A DNA stretch of 64,000 nucleotides from Cheiracanthium punctorium. Its lineage: Eukaryota; Arthropoda; Arachnida; Araneae; Cheiracanthiidae. The notes below the pieces were generated by a model. It searched no databases, was not told the DNA's origin, and was given only the letters and a program-made list of their open reading frames with translations. Numbering within the stretch: position 1 is the stretch's first letter; the number at the start of each line of letters is the position of its first letter. Made by a program: the position numbers and the translations under genes. The stretch lies in the NCBI GenBank assembly GCA_038373885.1, contig JAWZYV010016970.1:1-64000 (forward strand), written 5' to 3'. Of the stretch, positions 22,159 to 34,502 are shown piece after piece.

Positions 22159-22915
22159 ATGCCGAACGATCCCATGAGTACGACCGCGGACGCGGATACG
22201 CGGGCGATGACGTTTAAACTCCCGATGTTTTGGGAAAAAACGCCTGACCTATGGTTTGCTAGCATAGAAGCCCAGTTTAATATAGGGAAAATCACAGACG
22301 AAAATGTGAAATACTACGCAATCATTTCTGCCTTACAGGCCGACACCTTGAGCCACGTCAGTGACATAGTCTTAAAAGTTCCAGAGGATCAGCCTTACTT
22401 AACGCTTAAAAACCGCCTAATTTCGGAATTCTCCGACTCAAAAACGCTTAAAGAAATTAATTTCAGAACTTACGTTAGGGGAGGATAAGCCATCACATTT
22501 GTTACGCAAAATGCGGCAGTTAGGCGGGACACGTTTACAAGACGAGCTGTTGAAAACGCTATGGTTGCAGCGACTCCCCGCACAAACACAGGCCATTCTT
22601 TCAGTCTCGGACGACCAGTTAGACAAATTAGCCCTTATGGCCGATAAAATCATTGAGGTTAATGGATAAGCAACAAATAGCTGTTATGCCGTTTCGAACA
22701 CTGAACCATTATCAGAGGTAGCACAATTAAAACTACAGGTCGCCGAGTTAACGGAACAAATTCAGCGGATAGGACGACCACGTGATAGGGGTCAGATAAC
22801 GTCAGTATCTAGGAGTGGACATCGGTCACAATCTCGAAGGCGCGATGGGAAGTGTTGGTACCATGCCAAGTTTGGTAGGCGGGCACAGAAATGCACTCAG
22901 CCCTGTACCTTCCAA
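22159..22915 (+). pseudogene. gag: Gypsy 2 gag (capsid and zinc knuckle), broken
   Basis: ATG 22159 opens a capsid-like frame with KLPMFWEKTPDLWFASIEAQ, typical of arthropod Gypsy Gag, to a stop at 22488. A frameshift near 22445 moves the reading to a frame giving GEDKPSHLLRKMRQLGG and LPAQTQAILS, which stops at about 22667. Further on, [18 protein letters not shown] is the nucleocapsid knuckle of the C-x2-H...C-x3-C type used by this Gypsy group. Gag packages the element RNA in virus-like particles; this copy cannot make a full protein. Confidence 0.8.
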
Positions 22916-25086
22916 CAGAAGGAAGACTAGTTCGCAAATCGCATTGTGTGTCCGAATGCGATTTTGCAAAGGAGGCAAACCGCCTTTTCATCAAGGACCG
23001 CAAAACACATACTACATACTTAATTGATAGTGGAAGCGATGTTTGCGTTCTGCCATTTAAACCTGGCCCGCACAACAAATTATTGTCTGATGTCAAACTT
23101 TTTTCCGCTAACGGAACCGAGATTCAGACATACGGCAGCAAATTGATTGATGTAGATCTTAACCTCAGAAGATCTTTTCAATGGCCTTTTATACTTGCCA
23201 ATGTGAGTAAACCAATTATTGGGGCGGATTTCTTGCAATATTACGGATTATTGATAGACCTTAAAAATCAACGCCTACGCGACCTCCTAACGTCCCTTAC
23301 TACAGTAGGGCAACGCGTCCAAGAGAACTACCACCGAGTTATAGTGATCGCTAGTAATTTCAAATACCGACAAATTTTGGATAAATTCCCCGACATCGTT
23401 AAGCCTTATCCATCTACAGGAAATGTTTTACACAACACAGTACATCGTATTGAAACGAAAGGCCAACCAGTTTATACTAAACCACGTAGGCTACACCCCG
23501 AAAAACTGGAGATTGCGCGAAAAGAATTTCAATACATGCTAGATCATGGCATTTGTAGGCCCAGTAAGTCAAATTGGTCAAACACTTTACACCTCGTACC
23601 CAAGCAAAACAGTACAGATTTTCGACCGACAGGTGATTATCGGGCACTCAACCGTATAACTGTCCCCGATCGCTACCCATTACCGCATTTACTGGATTTT
23701 TCAAATCAGTTGTATGGAAAGCGCATTTTCTCAAAAGTCGACCTAATACGGGCCTACAATCAAATACCGGTGTATCCGGAAGATATACCCAAGACTGCGA
23801 TCACGACGCCATTCGGGCTCTTCGAATTTTTATTACTTCCATTCGGGTTATCCAACGCGGCACAAACCTTCCAAATTTTTATCAACGAAGTCCTCCAAGG
23901 ATTAGACTTTGCATTTGCATATCTTGACGACATTTTAGTCGCTAGCACTTCTGCAGACAAACATTTAGTTCCCTTAGAAATGCTTTTCGACCGTCTAGCC
24001 AGCTATGGCATACGGATAAACACAGCTAAGTGCATCCTAGGGGTTACCGAACTCCCATTCTTAGGATACATGATTACTACAGATGGCATTCAGCCCATGA
24101 AGGAAAAAGTTCTTCCGATTATTTAGTTCAAACAACCAAAGACTGTAAATGAGCTTAGGCGTTTCTTAGGATTGTTAAACTACTATCGTAGGACTCTACC
24201 GCATGCCGCCCAGATCCAAGCCCCTCTCACTGAATTACTTAAAGGGAAAGGAAAAAAAAGCAAGAATGCAGAAATTACATGGAACGAAACATGTTCCACA
24301 GCCTTCGAGGAGTGCAAGCAGCGACTAGCACAAGCGGCATTATTAGCTCACCCTAACCCGCAGGCAAAGTTAGTCTTATATACTGATGCCAGCGACACTG
24401 CAATTGGAGCTTCCCTAAATCAGTTAATTACTAATGATCAGAGTGACACTCATACCCAGCCACTAGCCTTTTTTTCAGCTAAACTTAGCTCTTCCCAAAG
24501 AAAGTGGTCTGCATTTGACCGGGAACTCTATGCAATATATGCCGCTATCAAATACTTCCGCCATATGTTAGAGGGACGGGTATTCACAATTTTTACCGAT
24601 CATAAACCCCTGACATACGCATTTCACCAAAAATTGGACAAATGTTCGCCTAGACAAATACGCCACCTTGATTTCATTGGGCAATATACTACAGACATTC
24701 GTTTTGTGAAGGGTGTAGAAAATACACCAGCAGACGTTTTGTCACGCATCGAGTCAATTAAAATTCCAGGTGTAATAGACTACAATGAGGTGGCAAAGCA
24801 ACAAGCAAATGATAGCGAGTTACAGGAGTTGTTAAGAGATTCTTCCTTGCAATTTAAGTCCATACACATGCCAGGTTTCACTACACCAATACTTTGCGAC
24901 ATGTCTACTAACCGCATACGTCCGTACCTCCCACAAGTATTCCGACGAACGGCCTTCGAGATGGTACACAACTTAGCACATTCAGGAGCGCGAGCCACTG
25001 CTAAACTCCTAGCCGATCGTTTTGTTTGGAAGGGAATCAGAAAAGATGGGCAAATGTGGGCTAGAGCTTGTATCCCCTGCCAAAAG
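22891..25086 (+). pseudogene. pol: Gypsy 2 pol: protease, RT, RNase H, start of integrase
   Basis: The first frame contains the aspartic protease site LIDSGSD (near 23020), then RT with [25 protein letters not shown] and the catalytic YLDD box (about 23920-23940). A TAG at 24124-24126 interrupts; the same frame resumes with ELRRFLGLLNYYRR. RNase H follows (LYTDASDTAIGA, REL.AIYAAIKYFRH, TDHKPLTYAF), then the integrase HHCC finger (HNLAHSG...CIPCQK). At 25087 an inserted element cuts the frame, and integrase continues at 28769. The RT substrate box reads [12 protein letters not shown] where a Trp and Cys are more usual. Confidence 0.9.
25076..25086. repeat. 11-bp target site duplication, left copy
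   Basis: CCTGCCAAAAG precedes the inserted element and recurs exactly at 28769-28779. Both copies lie in the same integrase reading frame. Confidence 0.9.
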
Positions 25087-26259
25087 CATTTTCGCCGATC
25101 CCAACCGCCCGGGCGAATATCGCGTCTGCGCATGCTCAGCGTGATCGAGAGACCGGAAACCGCACAGAGCTTTAAGGACGGTGCTGGCGCCATCTGTTCG
25201 GTGAAAATGTAGTTAGTTTATTATAGTGATAATCTATTATCTTCAATGAATATTTTACAACGCTCATTTTAATGTAACTTAATTTTAGTTACTGAAAATT
25301 AGTTTATTTTATAATAATCAAGTAAAAGTGACTGAAGATGACACATATTGAAATGTAAATTTTATTACCAGATCTTCAATTTTGCTTTAGCTGATGAAAA
25401 ATAAAAGCATTAAAATGTTAAATTATAAATTTAATTTACATATGAAACGTAAATTAAGGCTTTTTAATGTAAATTTCTGAATTTTTTATTAAAGGTATTT
25501 TTTATTAAAAAAAACAATACTTCACATTAGTATTATTAAACAGATTTAAAGTTTTTGCTTCTTAGTTTTAAGAAATTATTTAAATCAAATGAATTTTAAT
25601 AACTTGATAACTTTATGAAATGCTCAATTTCTAATAATTTAGTCTTGATTTTTATTTGTGCATTTTGCATTTTAAGTTAATATTGCATAATCCACAGCTT
25701 TTCTATTTCAAATTTGGTGTAAACGTACCATAGGTATAGAGTTATATGGGCCCGTGGGGATCGAGCCCCCTCAATAAATTGTGAATAGGGGCTGAGCCCA
25801 CCTAATAATTTACCACTAAATACAGGAAACTAATTTATACTAACATTAAAAAAAAAAGTATTTCACGCCATTTACAAACGTTTAAAAGAAACATTTACTT
25901 GTACTTTTAAAATTTTTCTTCTTTTGATTTCAATCATTATTTAGTATTCATTGTGACGCAACGTAACACACAATGTTACTAATAAGCTGCCCTTGCCAGG
26001 CTCTGGTTCATTAAAATCAGATTACGCAATGTAAAGTATGTAATGAAGAAACGTTCAGATGTGTCTAAAATGCACTATCTCATCGAAAATGCTTTTTTTT
26101 TTTTTTCCCTATTGGATATTTTACTTTGCTTCTATTTTTAACTTATAACATGGTAGAAAGATACTAACATGGATACTCACCTTACATAGGTGTAGAATTC
26201 TATGGACCTATAGAGCTCGAGCGCCTCCAATAATTTACACTTATATATAGTAAGTCATA

Positions 26260-26432
26260 GCTGCCAACTACTACAGAATATAATTAACCACTTTTTGCAA
26301 ACAGTATATTTTTTTAATTATTTTTTTCAAAATAGTAACCAGCTCAAGCGCGCAGCACAAAAATTTTGCTATATTTTAAGCCGAAAAATCATGTAGAAAA
26401 AGTGGTTAATTCTATTCCGTACTAGTTGGCAG
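26260..26432. repeat. MITE with GCTGCCAACTA/TAGTTGGCAG ends
   Basis: CATAGCTGCCAACTACTACAG on the left is mirrored by CGTACTAGTTGGCAGTTAAG on the right, with AGTGGTTAATTCTATTCCG near the right end mirroring GAATATAATTAACCACTTTT on the left. Related ends occur at 33358, 33824 and 37757. Confidence 0.65.
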
Positions 26433-26459
26433 TTAAGAGTAAGTTATATGTACGTGAAT

Positions 26460-26621
26460 CAGTGGCGTAGCCAGAAATTTTTCATGGGGAGGGGTACGAC
26501 TTCTGCAACTCACATATATATATATGGTACGGGTGTATGCTAAGGGAGTGAGGAATATACATTTTGTATGGCAAAAAATTCTTCATGGGGGTATAACCCC
26601 CCCCCCTTGGCTACTCCATTG
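26460..26621. mobile_element. hAT-like MITE (GTGGCGTAGCCAG family), copy 1
   Basis: CAGTGGCGTAGCC on the left and the complement of CAATGGAGTAGCC on the right bound the element, with a near-perfect 8-bp duplication (ACGTGAAT/ACGTGATT). The interior (TTTTTCATGGGGAGGGG, ACTTCTGCAACTCACATAT, AATATACATTTTGTATGGC) recurs at 34343-34502. Confidence 0.75.
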
Positions 26622-28768
26622 ACGTGATTATATGTGGTTGTGGGGCCCGGCCCCCCCAATAATTTTGAAAACTTTACGCTTATGAAACTTACAGATATTT
26701 TTAAAAAAATTCATTGTTGCAATTAAATTATTTGCATATAGATGAAGCAAGGAATGTTTTGTTATTTGGAGTGGGTGGCATAAAAATAGGTAAATTTTAT
26801 ATCTAAGATTCCAACTCAATAGTCAAATTACTTTTATAATTGGTATTACAAATAAAATTTTATGAAATTAAACATATATTTCAGTCTGTGGTTAGTTAAT
26901 TTTTTTCCTCAATCAAAGGTTTTGTAACACTGAAGACTACATCGGAGCTTCGCATGACAAAATTTCAGGAAGAAGATGAAGGATTTTTACCAGAGATGGG
27001 TCATTCCTTTACCCCCCATTCATTTGTAATTTTGAACCCATGTTTAACCTTTTCGGTCTGTTTTTCCTTACAATTTAATCTGTTTTAACAATGGCCTTTT
27101 ACCTTACAATTTAATCTGCTTTATCAATTATTTTAACAAAAAAGTGACTTTTATTAAAAATTGGTATGAAAATTCGCAAAAATCAGTGTTGAATTTCGCA
27201 AAATTAGTATTGAAATTCACAAAAATGAGAGCCTAGGAAAAATTCCTGTACAGATCACCGATAAAATACTTTGCATTAAACACACAGATAAAGAAAAAAG
27301 CATAATAAACTTTTCAGATGATAAAAAGGGTTCACTATTCTTTAGCTTCAAAAGTGCCAATGGATAAAGAGAGGCTCTGATTTGCTGTTGGTTTTCGCTT
27401 GCGCTGCAGCTGAAAAAGGGTGGACTCTTTGTGCCACTTAAAATGCTCCTACTGCACTTTATCTGTGTGTTTTATAAAAGTATTTTCTTGTAATTACAGT
27501 CCGGGTTTTATCACTGGTATTTGTTATGTATGGTCAATATAAGGAGTGTTGACTGTGCCAGTATTATACTATTACAATAGTAAATTGTAATAGTATTATA
27601 ATACTGAAGTATTCTTTAGTATTAAAACAATATTATTATATTGAACTTAAAAGAAAAAAAAATCCCTTATTATTGTGTGTCTATTGTTTTTCAGTAGCAG
27701 TAACATTCAAAGAAAATTGCAAAATTAACATTATATAATTATTACCATAGTGTCTTATGAACATACAAAAGCACTTGTAATGTAGTCTTTATATATTGTT
27801 AATTTTGCTGTGCGCTTTCATGTTTAAGATTTTTTTTCTGAAAGTTTCATAAAAGGCACCATTTTTAAATTTATATCAATGTGTAGTGCAGCTTGTAAAG
27901 ACTTCCTGAATTTTTTTTGAATCCTTGGTGCAATTAATTTATTTTAATCTGTGTACCAAGTGAGACAGATTTTGTTTCTTAGACATTAGACGTATACCCT
28001 TAAGATTATTTTCTCATATCTTACCCGCTAGTCTACAAATTCATATATTAAAAATGCAAACATTTATTTAGTTAAATTTAACCAATGACAATTAATTTTA
28101 TTAAAAAACTCCTGTGTGTATAATCCAGAATAAATAATGCCTAATTACATTTATCATTATATATACAAAATTAACTAACATAATATTATGAAACATCTCA
28201 TTACTTTTTTGAGACATGTGTAGAAGAATAGATCAGATAGATATTTAAAAACTATAAAGTGCAAAACTAATGGATGCATATATTTAATACTTACCTATTA
28301 TATATATATAAATATATATTTATCAGCTTATTTTTTTTTTTTTTAAGAAAACAAAACAATGTATGTAACTTATTTATTGCATCCTATTATTACAGAGCAT
28401 TTACTTTTAGTTTTAAAACAAAAAATACCTGATACTTACAAATTTATTTAAATCAACCGAATTTAAAAAAAAAATGTAGTACATGTAAGTAGAAAAATAC
28501 CAGTATATTTGTTTATATTCATTATTGAAAATGTTTATTTCAAAGACCATGTATTTTTATTGTTTTCTTATTGTCAATCGTTACTTTAGGAAAACTTTTT
28601 ATTTTAAGGGCATTTTAAAAGCTGAATTTTAAAACAGAAAAATGAACACAAAAGTAGAGCATTCAAAACAATCTGCATAACAATCTTAGAGTAAACTTCC
28701 GGTCTCTCGATCTCGCTGAACATGCGCAGACACGATATTCGCCCGGGCGGTTGGGATTGGCGAAAATG

Positions 28769-29801
28769 CCTGCCAAAAGAACAAAATATCGAGGCATACC
28801 GTAAGCCCACCCACAAATATCACTGTACCTGGGCAGCGATTCGAACACATACACATCGACATTGTAGGTCCATTAAACCCCTCGGAAGACTTCCAGTACA
28901 TTTTCACGATGATAGACAGATTCACACGCTGGATCGAGGTTATACCTCTTCGGGATATAACGGCCGATACCGTAGCTAGAGCCTTTTATGAACATTGGAT
29001 CGTTAGGTTTGGAACCCCAGGTGTTATCACCACGGACATGTTATTTCCACGGAGACAATTTGAATCCAACCTCTTTAGGGCGTTAACTCAAATTCTGGGG
29101 ATCAATAAAATCCACACAACAGCCTTTCACCCCCAAAGCAACGGCCTAATTGAAAATGCTCATAGACCTTTAAAATCAGCCCTTAGAGCTTGTCTGCGTA
29201 AACGTTGGACTGAACAGTTGCCAACGGTCCTTCTTGGCATGCGTGCGGTGCTCAGAGAGGAACTCGGAGCATCAACGGCCGAACTGGTGTACGGAGCCCC
29301 CATCCGTTTGCCTGGTGAGTTTTTCACCCCGGGGACCGCTAGTGACAACCTTGGAAGTTTTCTGAAGGAACTCCGAGCAACCATGCAAAACGTGTCCCCC
29401 AAACCTACCTCAAATCATAGCAGTAGGAGACCTTTCGTACCCCAGCAACTAAGTCAATGTACGCATGTGTTTGTGCGACAAGACAAAGTCAAACAGCGCT
29501 CGCTCCTCCTTACGAGGGACCCTTCGAGGTCCTAGAACGAGCTCCCAAGTTCTTTAAAGTACTGATAAAGGGTACCGAGCAAGTTATAATCATTGATAGG
29601 CTGAAACCAGCCTTCCTTTTAAACGAACTCCTAAATTCTACTCAAGAAACAGAGGTACAGGTGCACATTCCTAGAATGCCTGCTGGGACCAAGAAACCAC
29701 CACAGACTGCTGCTCCGAAACCAGAGGTTAGAGATAGTACTGACCAAGACAGACGGACCCGCTCAGGGCGTGCGGTTTGTTTCCCGGCCAGGTACCGTTG
29801 A
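28769..29801 (+). pseudogene. pol: Gypsy 2 integrase, second half
   Basis: Resumes after the duplicated TSD in the same frame as 25086. The core contains the first catalytic Asp in HIDIVGPL, the second in VITTD and the Glu in HPQSNGLIEN, so the DDE triad is retained, although the residues after the second Asp are unusual. Downstream YGAPIRLPGEFF and VFVRQD match the integrase tail. A frameshift near 29490 moves the end (YEGPFEVLERAPKFF, IDRLKPAF) to another frame, stopping at 29801 after a GRAVCFPARYR tail typical of Gypsy Pol. Confidence 0.88.
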
Positions 29802-29803
29802 CA

Positions 29804-29819
29804 CTAGGAAGGGGGTACT
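29804..29819 (+). promoter_or_regulatory. Polypurine tract of Gypsy 2
   Basis: AGGAAGGGGGTAC lies just after the pol stop and directly before the 3' LTR start (TGCACTGCGGCG). Such a tract primes plus-strand DNA synthesis in LTR elements. Confidence 0.7.
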
Positions 29820-29948
29820 GCACTGCGGCGACTGCGCGCAGGGCTTTTGCACGCAGCCTTACCTCGAAAGAATCGAATAAACAAGGACTAGCTCCATGGC
29901 ACCGCTGAGCCACCGAGTGCCGGGAGAATGTGAAGTGAACTATATATA
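29820..29948 (+). mobile_element. Gypsy 2 3' LTR, first part
   Basis: Begins TGCACTGCGGCGACTGCGCG and matches the minus-strand LTR fragment at 4991-4820 through GTGAAG(T)GAACTATA, where an inserted element interrupts it. The remainder resumes at 36204. Confidence 0.8.
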
Positions 29949-30720
29949 TGCGTTTCACACTTGCGTCGTTCGCGCCGGTTTGACGACGCTCGCGCCAGCT
30001 GTGTTCACACTTGAAACGATTTGTCCTGGGTTACTACATTTTAGTGGGTTGCTCGATTTGGCTTGCTATCTCTTTTGGCTGATAAGAAAGATATTATTAA
30101 ATAATTCACTTCAGTTCAAGAACACTTTGCATATTTATCGTAATAGAAATCAAATTTTTAAGAATATAAAAAAATTTCCCTTATTTATTTTTTTGTTTCT
30201 TGAATGGTTTCTAATTATTTTAATTGTGAAAAAAATATTTTAGAATCAGATAAAAGTATTTTGTAATTTCAGACCATGTTCAGATTGCTTGACTCTTGAG
30301 GTGGCAGGTGGCGAATGTTAATAAACAATGTATATCCACAATGCATTCATAAAATAAACATCGATTTTGTCTGTACTGTGTGGATTACGATTTACTGGAT
30401 TTTTTTCTTTCTTTTTTCAAGGAAAAATAATATAATACTCAAAAGGAGTTTTATTGGGAGGATAAATATTAAAATCTACTCTTTTGTTTCTAAGAGATAA
30501 AATTATTCATTATAATATCTAGATAGCTTTATAATATTAAATGGAGTTCATTAATCATTACCATTTGAATAGTTATTAATCATTTATTCTTACTCTTTAA
30601 GTTTAGATAACTGCACTCATTTGGTAATTCACTTAAAAATTAAAATGTGGAATGCTATAATCAATATTCTAAGAGGTATCACCACCTTCCCCCCATTTTC
30701 TCTTTCAACAATTATGATTC

Positions 30721-30885
30721 CAGTGGCGTATGCGTTGGCGGTTCAACCCCCCCCCCCCCTTGTCAAAAATTTTTTAATACTTTGTCCATAAATTTTCATT
30801 TTTTAGCTTAAATACTATGCATTTTAACGAAAAGTTATGTCTACAACCCCCCCCCCCCCTTGAAGGAAGTCTGCATACGCCACTG
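30721..30885. mobile_element. hAT-like MITE, 165 bp
   Basis: CAGTGGCGTATGC on the left is matched by the complement of CAGTGGCGTATGC on the right. The middle contains two C-runs. Flanks TATGATTC and TAAAATTC agree at 6 of 8 positions, consistent with an aged 8-bp duplication. Confidence 0.8.
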
Positions 30886-31335
30886 TAAAATTCTATTTAC
30901 TCTGAAGATTTCTATGACTATTTCTGGTTATAAAATTTAAATGAGACTAATGTTTTAGTCGTTAAAAATCTTTACTACTACATTTGTATTTTGAACGAAC
31001 AGTGAAAATGTGCTTTAGCCTACCACTTGGCGATTGTCAACAAACTGGTGAGTTGGCACTTTTCTGTGGAACGTCTCTGGGAGTGCAACCTCTTCTGCTT
31101 TGCTTGGTTCATAATCTCTGGGTTCCATTATTTTGGCTTTTCTCGTTCGGCAATACGTATGGGACACTAAAGGCTGTGAGATTCAGCTACAGAGGAAGCA
31201 CGCTTGATTTTTGTGATTATTTTCCCAATATGCAGAAACATAAACAAAATGGTGATTTAGGAAAACGAAATATATTTTTTAATGGAACAACTATTTAAAG
31301 AAAAAATAACAAACTATTAGAAACAAAAGAGGAAG

Positions 31336-31623
31336 GGCCCCTCGAAAATATGCTAATGCTGGTCATTTGCGAGACACAAAAAAACATCAGTGGGTCCGGC
31401 TATCACTTTAGGGGCCCCCTGGAATATAAGCTAACACTTGCCCTTTGCGAGACCCAAAAAAACATCAGTGGGTCCGGTCATCACTTTAGGCAGCCCCCTG
31501 AAAAATATGCTAATGCTGGTCATTTGCGAGACACAAAAAAAACATCACTGCGTCCGGCCATCACTTTAGGGGCCACCTGGAAAATAAGCTAACACTTACC
31601 CTTTGCGAGACCCAAGACATCAG
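31336..31623. repeat. ~78-bp tandem array with alternating A/B units
   Basis: Units contain CAAAAAAACATCAGTGGGTCC and TCACTTTAGG. Units 1 and 3 carry ATATGCTAATGCTGGTCATT, units 2 and 4 carry ATAAGCTAACACTT(G/A)CCCTT, so the array is a dimeric higher-order repeat of about 157 bp. Confidence 0.85.
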
Positions 31624-31997
31624 TCAAATGGAGTGAAAAACAACTGGATATGAATCATAATACAGTTGTAGATTGGAACAACTACTTGAGAGAAGTTTGT
31701 GTATCAGTATTAGCAGAAATATGAGTTTTAAAAAAAATCAGTGGTCTTGAAAAAGTAGTTGAGATGGATGAGAGCTTATTTACAGAACAAAAGAACAATG
31801 TCGGAATTAGAGGCATACAAACAATATAAAACATCATTTACAGTTTATCAAAATTCCATGCAATTCGCTTCAGTAATTATATTTTTACAGTATCATGTAA
31901 TCAAAAATTAACGTAAATTAAGATCACAAATTAAACAATCCATTAAGACGGTTTGGAAAACAAACCATTATTTATTCAATGAAATCACATGATATGC

Positions 31998-33035
31998 TTA
32001 ATATGCGATCCACCTGATGTAACCACATGCTGAAAATGTAAAACAGCATGGTCCACCATCGCATTTAAAAACTCTGGTGTAACACACCTCACGTCTCGTT
32101 CTGCTAGATTTCAATTGAGCAAAAGAGGCATGTCGTTCTCTATAAACCATATCTTTCAGATGTCCCCACAGATAAAAATCACAAGGATTAATTTCCGGTG
32201 AATGTGGGGGCCACGAGTTGTCGAAACCTCTGCTTATGACTCTGTCCGCACCAAATGTATTATGTAGCAATTTTTTACAGGGTGTCTACCAAATTTCTGA
32301 AAGTCAACTTCCTGACTTTTGGGAGGTCCCGGGAAAAAAATTCCTGACCAATGCATTTTACTTTGGGGAATTGCACAATGCCCTCTCCCTTGTATTTATA
32401 TTTGCATATTTTGTACAACTTCTTGAAATACAGGATTAAGCTTTCATAAATTAAAAGAAACAGAAGTAGTCGCAATTTATGATAGAATTAACTAACTGTT
32501 CTTGGAAAGACGGTCCTAACCCATAAGTTACCAAGTAATATAATTTGTCTTTTACCCTCCCATCACGATTAATGAGCCCCCGTTTTCCCCTCCTTATACA
32601 AAAACACCGCTTGATGCTTTCGCGGTCCGAAAAATGCGTTCCAGTTGCTTTCGGTTCCAGTCTGACAATTAAAGAGGAAGGGTAAAAAAAGAACACGAAA
32701 AAAAATTGATTCTTTTGGTGAATTTTCCGGACCCATTTTCCAATTTCTCGGCTTTTTCCAGATTTTCCGGAGCGGTAGGCACCCTGTTTTAACAATGTTA
32801 GCAATGTGAGGGGGTGCTTCATCCTGCATACATACCGTGGTTTCTAAACAATGTCTCTCTTGCAATGCTGGAATCAATTGTTCTCTCAACATCGCACCGT
32901 AGCTAGTCCCTGTAACACTACAGCGTTTGGGACCACTTGGAGTTGGGGTTTTTCACGTTTAGCGTATTGGTTGCTCGTTCCCCATATCCTGCAATTATAA
33001 ACATTTATACAACCTGATAGTGTAAAACTCGACAC
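31998..33035 (-). pseudogene. mariner-family transposase, broken by a MITE
   Basis: On the minus strand LSGCINVYNCRIWGTSN (from about 33030) matches the mariner box that follows the first catalytic Asp. After a frame change come MLREQLIPALQER and MQDEAPPH, the second-Asp region (usually QDGAPPH). A 509-bp insert (32278-32786) then interrupts, after which TFGADRVISRG and WPPHSPEINPCDFYLWGHLK supply the third catalytic-Asp block. The N-terminal DNA-binding region is missing. The order and spacing identify a mariner/Tc1-type cut-and-paste transposase; it cannot be functional. Confidence 0.8.
32278..32786. mobile_element. 509-bp MITE with CAGGGTGYCTACC ends
   Basis: CAGGGTGTCTACC begins the insert and the complement of CAGGGTGCCTACC ends it. 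TTTTA flanks both sides. The insert separates two halves of the mariner transposase, which continue in mariner-like sequence on each side. CAGGGTG ends recall hAT-type MITEs, but an 8-bp duplication is not clear. Confidence 0.85.
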
Positions 33036-33357
33036 TCTACTCAAACAAAAAAGAGACACTGTTAATGGGAATTGAACAATATTTGCCTCTACCATCCAAA
33101 AATTTTTAAGTTCACTATAACCAAAGTCATAGTTCACTAAAAACCAAAAAATGCTATGTACATTTCTAATGTATGTGAATCAGGACTAAGGAAATGTGTT
33201 CACTGTATTTGAAAGTTCACTATATGCCGAGTTGACTGTGTATACCAAATTTCAGCTCAATCGAATGCACCATTTAGGAGCTATTGTGTTCACTCGCATA
33301 CACGCACACATAAACCTCATAAAAATAGTATAAATGAATTCAGAAGACCACAAAACG

Positions 33358-33824
33358 CATAGCTGCCAACCTTCCAGGAAAAGATTAAGGAACACAACAC
33401 GTGGTCATAAAATCAGAAATAAGGAACACAGTGCGTGGTCATTAAATGTATGATTAAATATACAATTAAAAATCTGACATTAACAGAATTAAATTATCAT
33501 GTGTAGAGAGATGATGTGCCTATATAATCATTAATTTATTAAAATAAATTATTCTTAACTTATTTCTACAAGACTTAAATGCTTAATGTAATAAATACTT
33601 GAAAGAATAAGATAAATATCATTCAATTAAATTTATTGCCTTATTTACAAGGATAAATGATTTACCAAAAGCTAAAAATGTACATGTTCTTCCTTTTTTC
33701 TTTTAATTTTTAAAAATCCTTACACAGAAACTGAAAAATGGAACATTTTGGCTTAAAAACATATTTACGGAACAAAGCTCAAAAACGGAACGAATCCGTA
33801 TAAACGGAATACTTGGTAGCTATG
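33358..33824. repeat. MITE with CATAGCTGCCAA ends
   Basis: CATAGCTGCCAACCTTCC at the left and ACTTGGTAGCTATG at the right form imperfect inverted ends. The interior repeats AAGGAACACA(A/G) motifs. AT-rich, no gene. Confidence 0.6.
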
Positions 33825-34342
33825 ACAAAACGTGTAAATATTTAAAAACCTCTAAGTTGAATTTTTTCATGTTTACAATACTTTCCTTGCATGATACATG
33901 TTCATACAGTAATAACTAAACTGTAAAGAAAGTGAATGAATAAAAACATGATAAAATGAGAGGAAAGCTCATCTTTCAAAAAAGTTTAATCTAAATTTAG
34001 TGATAGTTTCATACCTGCCTACATTATTGGGGAAAATCGAGTAGATTTCCATGGTGTGCCAACATTTTGAATTTTTAGCAATTTATAATAGGAAAATACA
34101 GGGATTTTTCTTGTAAACAATTATGAAAGAAATAAAAAAAATGTACTTATATATTATCCCAGCAGTCCACCATGATGAATGATTTTTTGCCAAGATAAAT
34201 GTCAGACACATGAAATAATTGTTGGTTTGGAATATCACTGGCAATAGTTTGCCAGCACATTTGACGAAAAAATAGTTTGGCAGGAATGACTGCCAGGATA
34301 ATACGCAAGAACCTAAAATTTTTTTTTAATTAACCGTGCTGG

Positions 34343-34502
34343 CAGAGGCGTAGCCAGAAATTTTTCATGGGGGGGGGGGGGTTACGACTACTGCAACTCA
34401 CATATGTGCATACATGTGTGTGATAAGGGAGTGAAGAATATACATTTTGTATGGCAAACATTCCTCATGGGGGGGGGTTATGATTCCCCTAGGCTACACC
34501 CC
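34343..34502. mobile_element. hAT-like MITE (GGCGTAGCCAG family), copy 2
   Basis: Starts CAGAGGCGTAGCCAGAAATT and closely follows the interior of the copy at 26460 (TTTTTCATGGGG, CTGCAACTCACATAT, GAATATACATTTTGTATGGC, CCTCATGGGGG), ending GGCTACACCCCA. Confidence 0.75.

Larger units (their letters stand above)
25087..28768. mobile_element. Non-autonomous 3.68-kb element with 72-bp TIRs and 11-bp TSD
   Basis: The left terminus CATTTTCGCCGATCCCAACC and the reverse complement of the right terminus, CATTTTCGCCAATCCCAACC, stay alike for about 72 bp, ending at the shared GATCGAGAGACCGGAA. The exact 11-bp duplication CCTGCCAAAAG flanks it in the Gypsy integrase gene. Long-duplication insertion (9-11 bp) is typical of Mutator-like elements, so a non-autonomous MULE is the best guess. 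The interior has no transposase; it is AT-rich and carries MITEs at 26260 and 26460 and a GAGCCCC-rich patch at 25740-25810. Confidence 0.85.

Noticed and set aside
24780..25193. 137-codon minus-strand frame
   Set aside because: Antisense shadow of the Gypsy 2 RNase H/integrase coding frame.
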